64,000 nt of DNA. Origin: Gammaproteobacteria bacterium (GTDB lineage Bacteria; Pseudomonadota; Gammaproteobacteria; Competibacterales; Competibacteraceae). Below, in pieces: positions 61,345 to 64,000 of the stretch. The notes beneath the pieces are model-generated. The model made no database searches, had not been told where the DNA came from, and worked only from the letters and a program-made list of their open reading frames with translations. The DNA is taken from positions 124,001 through 188,000 of the forward strand of contig JACKNE010000011.1 of the NCBI GenBank assembly GCA_024235035.1. The letters run 5' to 3'. Within the stretch, counting starts at the first letter, position 1; the number at the start of each line of letters is the position of its first letter. Made by a program: the position numbers and the translations under genes.

Positions 61345-62916
61345 CTATTGCAATGCCTGTTTAAGCGCTTTCATCTCGCCGCCTTCCAGCAACTTGTCGA
61401 TATCCAGCAGCAGGATCATCCGTTTTTGCTTCTGCAGATTGGCGACCCGCCGGATCAAGCGCGAAGTCTCGTCGGATAGATGCGGTGCTTCCTCAATGGC
61501 TTGGTGCGGAATCTTCAGCACCTCGCTGACCGAATCGACGATGAAGCCGGTATGCACGCCGTTGATGGTGAACACCATGATCCGTTGCCGGTCGTTGCGC
61601 TCCATCGACGGCAGGCCAAACCGGCGGCGCTGGTCAATCACCGGCAACACCGTGCCGCGCAAGTTGATCACCCCTTCAATGAACGAGGGTGCTTTAGGTA
61701 CATGGGTCAACTGCTCTGGCACCCGCACGATCTCCTGAACCGATTCGATCGGTACGCCGAATTCCTCCTTGACTAGCCGGAACACGACCATTTGTTCGTC
61801 TTCGCCGACGACATTCTGGGTTGTTTCCACCGCCTGTTCCGCCTCCTCGTGCTCTTTGCGCAACTCGTTGACCACCGCCGCCGCTTCGTGAAACGCTCGG
61901 TGAGCAAACATCTTTTCCGCTGAGATAATGGAAACCAGCCGTTTACCGTCGTTCAAACGGCAGATATCGGTGATTTCCGCGACGTCTTCATGCCGCGCCA
62001 GCAGGGCTGGCATCGGCTCTACGATACGGTTGTTGACCCGTAGCACCTCATTCACGGTGTCAGTGACAACGCCGACCGTCAGGTGGTCAGCGCCGCTGAG
62101 CGACACCACAACAATTCGGTTGTGTTCGCTAAGCGCTTCCATCGGCAGTTCGAACATACGTCGCAAGCTGACCAGCGGCAGGAGCCGCTGACGGAGCGTA
62201 ATAACGCCCAGGACATGGGAAGCAGATTTGGGAACGTGGATAATTTGTTCAGGCACCTGGACGATTTCCTGTACCCGTTCGATAGCGACGGCATATTCCT
62301 GGCCAGCGACTTCGAAACTGACTAGTTGCAGTTCATCACTGCTATCACCGACGGTGTTCAGGCCAGTCTGCACTGCCGCACCCTGCGCCACTGTGGCTGT
62401 CGACTGGGCGGCATGTCGCTCCAGGGTGGCGAACTCGGTTTTGATCAGCCGGGCAAAATCTAGGATCATCACCATTTCATGGCCGCCGACGTTTTTAATC
62501 ACGCCCAGCAGCAAGTCGGAATCGATGGTGCCTTGAATGGCGGCGGCGTTTTCAATCTGATCCAGTTCAACGGTGATGACGCTGGCGACGCGGTCGACGA
62601 CAAAGCCAGCTGGCGAGCCAAAATCGATCACCAGCGCCCGGGTTGCATCGTCGTACTCGCGTTCGGGAAAGCGAAATAACTGGCGCAGGCTGATGACTGG
62701 CAATACCAGTCCGCGCAGATTGGCCAGCCCTTCAAGGCTGGGTGGACTGAGCGGCACACGCACGACATCGGGAACGCGGATGATCTCGCGCACCGGAGCC
62801 ATCGGCACCGCGAACACTTCATTGCCGACAGAGAAAGTGACGAATTGCCGCGCATCGGTCTGCGCCGCCTGATCCGCCACCGCGCCGCCGGCGGGCATTT
62901 CCACTGTAGTTGTCAT
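61345..62916 (-). CDS. Triple CheW-domain coupling protein
   Basis: A 523-residue fusion of three CheW domains, around residues 22-165, 200-345 and 370-510. Each begins with a 'F.vg...fAvpi..V.EI..vP' motif (FVTFSVGNEVFAVPMAPVRE; LVSFEVAGQEYAVAIERVQE; VVFRLVKEEFGVPIESVQE) and carries a core 'G...LRG.vLPVi' motif (second copy: GVITLRQRLLPLVSL). It links receptors to CheA; a chain of CheW domains could extend or bridge the array. It is next to the MCP at the window end. Confidence 0.92.
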   Translation of the reverse strand: MTTTVEMPAGGAVADQAAQTDARQFVTFSVGNEVFAVPMAPVREIIRVPDVVRVPLSPPSLEGLANLRGLVLPVISLRQLFRFPEREYDDATRALVIDFGSPAGFVVDRVASVITVELDQIENAAAIQGTIDSDLLLGVIKNVGGHEMVMILDFARLIKTEFATLERHAAQSTATVAQGAAVQTGLNTVGDSSDELQLVSFEVAGQEYAVAIERVQEIVQVPEQIIHVPKSASHVLGVITLRQRLLPLVSLRRMFELPMEALSEHNRIVVVSLSGADHLTVGVVTDTVNEVLRVNNRIVEPMPALLARHEDVAEITDICRLNDGKRLVSIISAEKMFAHRAFHEAAAVVNELRKEHEEAEQAVETTQNVVGEDEQMVVFRLVKEEFGVPIESVQEIVRVPEQLTHVPKAPSFIEGVINLRGTVLPVIDQRRRFGLPSMERNDRQRIMVFTINGVHTGFIVDSVSEVLKIPHQAIEEAPHLSDETSRLIRRVANLQKQKRMILLLDIDKLLEGGEMKALKQALQ

Positions 62917-63006
62917 AACTTCTTGCTCCTGAGCCTAGGGGAGCCGCCAGCGGAAAACCTCCTGAATCAGGAGTGAAACGAGAGGATTTCCACTGATCGC
63001 GGGGCG

Positions 63007-64000
63007 TTATTGCGCGCTTTGCAGTTCGTCAGCCAGCGAGGAGATTTCCTCGATGGCGGCGGCCAGCTCCTCGGCACCCTGCGATTGCTGCTGTGCAGCG
63101 GACGCGGCCTGGGCGGCGGCTTGCTCCGCCTCAGCAGCGGCGGATGCGATCTGATCCACGCCTTTCTTGACCTCTTCCACCGCATCCATAATTTTCAGCG
63201 CGTTGCCGCCAATGCTTTGATTGCCGGACAGCACCTCAGTCATGTCGGTTTCCATGGTCTGCAAGTTACTGGTAATGGCGCGGGTTTTTTCCACCTCAGC
63301 AGCGGCGTTGGTGGCGATGCTTTCCAGATCGCGCCGCACTGCGCCGATCTGATCCTGCACCGCCTTGACCAGATCCTTGATGCGATCAGCGTTTTCCGAC
63401 GAATCGTGGGCCAGGTTGCGGATGTCGGTGGACACGACGACGAAACCTTTGCCGAATTCGCCGGCGCGCGCGGCTTCAATCGCGCCATTGACCGCCAGCA
63501 TGTTGGTTTGAATCGAAACGGTGGTGATGGCGTCGACAATCTTGTCAATGCGCCGGCTGACCAGTTCGAGCGCGTTGATCTGCTCCTGGCTCTTGCGGGT
63601 TTCCTTGAGGCCGCTGAGGACGCCTTCCACCAGTTCGTCGACCGCCACCTTGTTCTTAGCCAGTAGCTCGGACATGACCTGGCCTTTTTCTACAGCGACC
63701 TTGGATCGCTCATCAGCGATTTTCCCGGCTTTCTGGATCTGGGTGATCGCCGCCGCCGATTCCTCCGCTGCGGAGCTTTGCTGTACAGCACCCTTGCGAA
63801 TCTGTTCGATGGCGGTGGAAATCTGTACGGAGGCGCGGTTGATTTCCTGCACGGCGGCGGACAGTTCCTCGGCGGCGGACGCGACTTCCTCGGCGCTCTT
63901 GGTGATATTGGTGCTGTTCTTGAGATCTTCCGCCAGGCCGGATAAATCCTGAGCGGCCTGTTCGGACTGGGACAGGGCCTGGTTCTGCTGGCCCACGGTC
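63007..64000 (-). CDS. Chemoreceptor, truncated at the window edge
   Basis: The frame runs off the right edge, so the N terminus is missing. About 331 residues of a cytoplasmic signalling domain are visible: long heptad helices (SAEEVASAAEELSAAVQEIN), the hairpin tip (ISTAIEQIRKG on one side; VDAITTVSIQTNMLAVNGAIEAARAGEFGKGFVVVSTDIRNLA at the tip) and the returning helix ending EEISSLADELQSAQ. The tip GEFGKGFVVVS differs from the classic GRGFAVVA. It lies 90 bases before the triple CheW gene and is probably the cognate receptor of this cluster. Confidence 0.9.
   Translation of the reverse strand, partial: TVGQQNQALSQSEQAAQDLSGLAEDLKNSTNITKSAEEVASAAEELSAAVQEINRASVQISTAIEQIRKGAVQQSSAAEESAAAITQIQKAGKIADERSKVAVEKGQVMSELLAKNKVAVDELVEGVLSGLKETRKSQEQINALELVSRRIDKIVDAITTVSIQTNMLAVNGAIEAARAGEFGKGFVVVSTDIRNLAHDSSENADRIKDLVKAVQDQIGAVRRDLESIATNAAAEVEKTRAITSNLQTMETDMTEVLSGNQSIGGNALKIMDAVEEVKKGVDQIASAAAEAEQAAAQAASAAQQQSQGAEELAAAIEEISSLADELQSAQ

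Noticed and set aside
1..64000. tRNA, rRNA or CRISPR loci
   Set aside because: None was recognised on either strand; no spacer-repeat array or cloverleaf-like sequence stood out by eye.

Overview
No replication, ribosomal or rRNA/tRNA gene lies in this 64-kb chromosomal window, so the host is inferred only from gene content. System II (ResB/CcsA) cytochrome c maturation next to dsbA and an endonuclease/phosphatase gene, an N-type ATPase operon in the order atpDCQR-BEFAG, many chemoreceptors and GGDEF/EAL proteins, G+C-rich genes and dispersed REP-like hairpins all suggest a free-living gammaproteobacterium. A Competibacter- or Chromatiales-like organism is a guess.

Layout. 0-6 kb: end of a Sel1-repeat gene, a small unknown gene, a membrane sulfatase-fold enzyme, tiny genes, MarC, a cupin protein and a small GxSxG-containing protein. 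6-8 kb: a transmembrane chemoreceptor with a CheR-tethering C terminus and an 18-bp tandem repeat. 8.4-16.4 kb: a plus-strand oxidative or detoxification cluster of a HTH-AAA-TPR regulator, an alpha/beta hydrolase joined to a flavin monooxygenase, NDH-2, a GFA protein and an ABM protein. 16.4-25.2 kb: DUF2971, a HAD phosphatase, a PhnD-like binding protein overlapping a GGDEF/EAL sensor, XRE plus polysaccharide deacetylase, and a second chemoreceptor. 25.3-31.1 kb: resB-ccsA-dsbA-EEP-fructosamine kinase on the minus strand. 31.4-34.8 kb: an unknown two-gene unit that may be a lysozyme-like toxin and its envelope immunity protein, then MscS and its neighbour. 35.2-37.7 kb: an accessory islet with a frameshifted DUF4160 gene, a DUF2442 fragment, four copies of a hairpin repeat, and a HTH-HATPase-DUF4325 regulator preceded by a strong inverted-repeat operator.

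37.7-46.0 kb: the N-ATPase operon. Its c subunit keeps the Na+ ligand pattern, and an AT-rich unrelated gene has been inserted between atpR and atpB. A TerD-trypsin fusion gene diverges from atpD.

47.3-64.0 kb: a long, tightly packed minus-strand cluster joining three signalling systems. It holds a chemosensory core (MCP, triple CheW, CheB, HEAT, CheR, CheY, CheA, STAS-like, CheY, soluble MCP), a complete stressosome module (RsbR, RsbS, two RsbT-like kinases, RsbX-like phosphatase) and an output arm (histidine kinase with an RsbU-N-like front end, PAS-GGDEF-EAL-CZB enzyme, receiver protein). The likely logic is that the stressosome releases RsbT, which controls the kinase and c-di-GMP level in step with the chemosensory array. 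This cluster and the interrupted N-ATPase operon are the most notable parts of the window.
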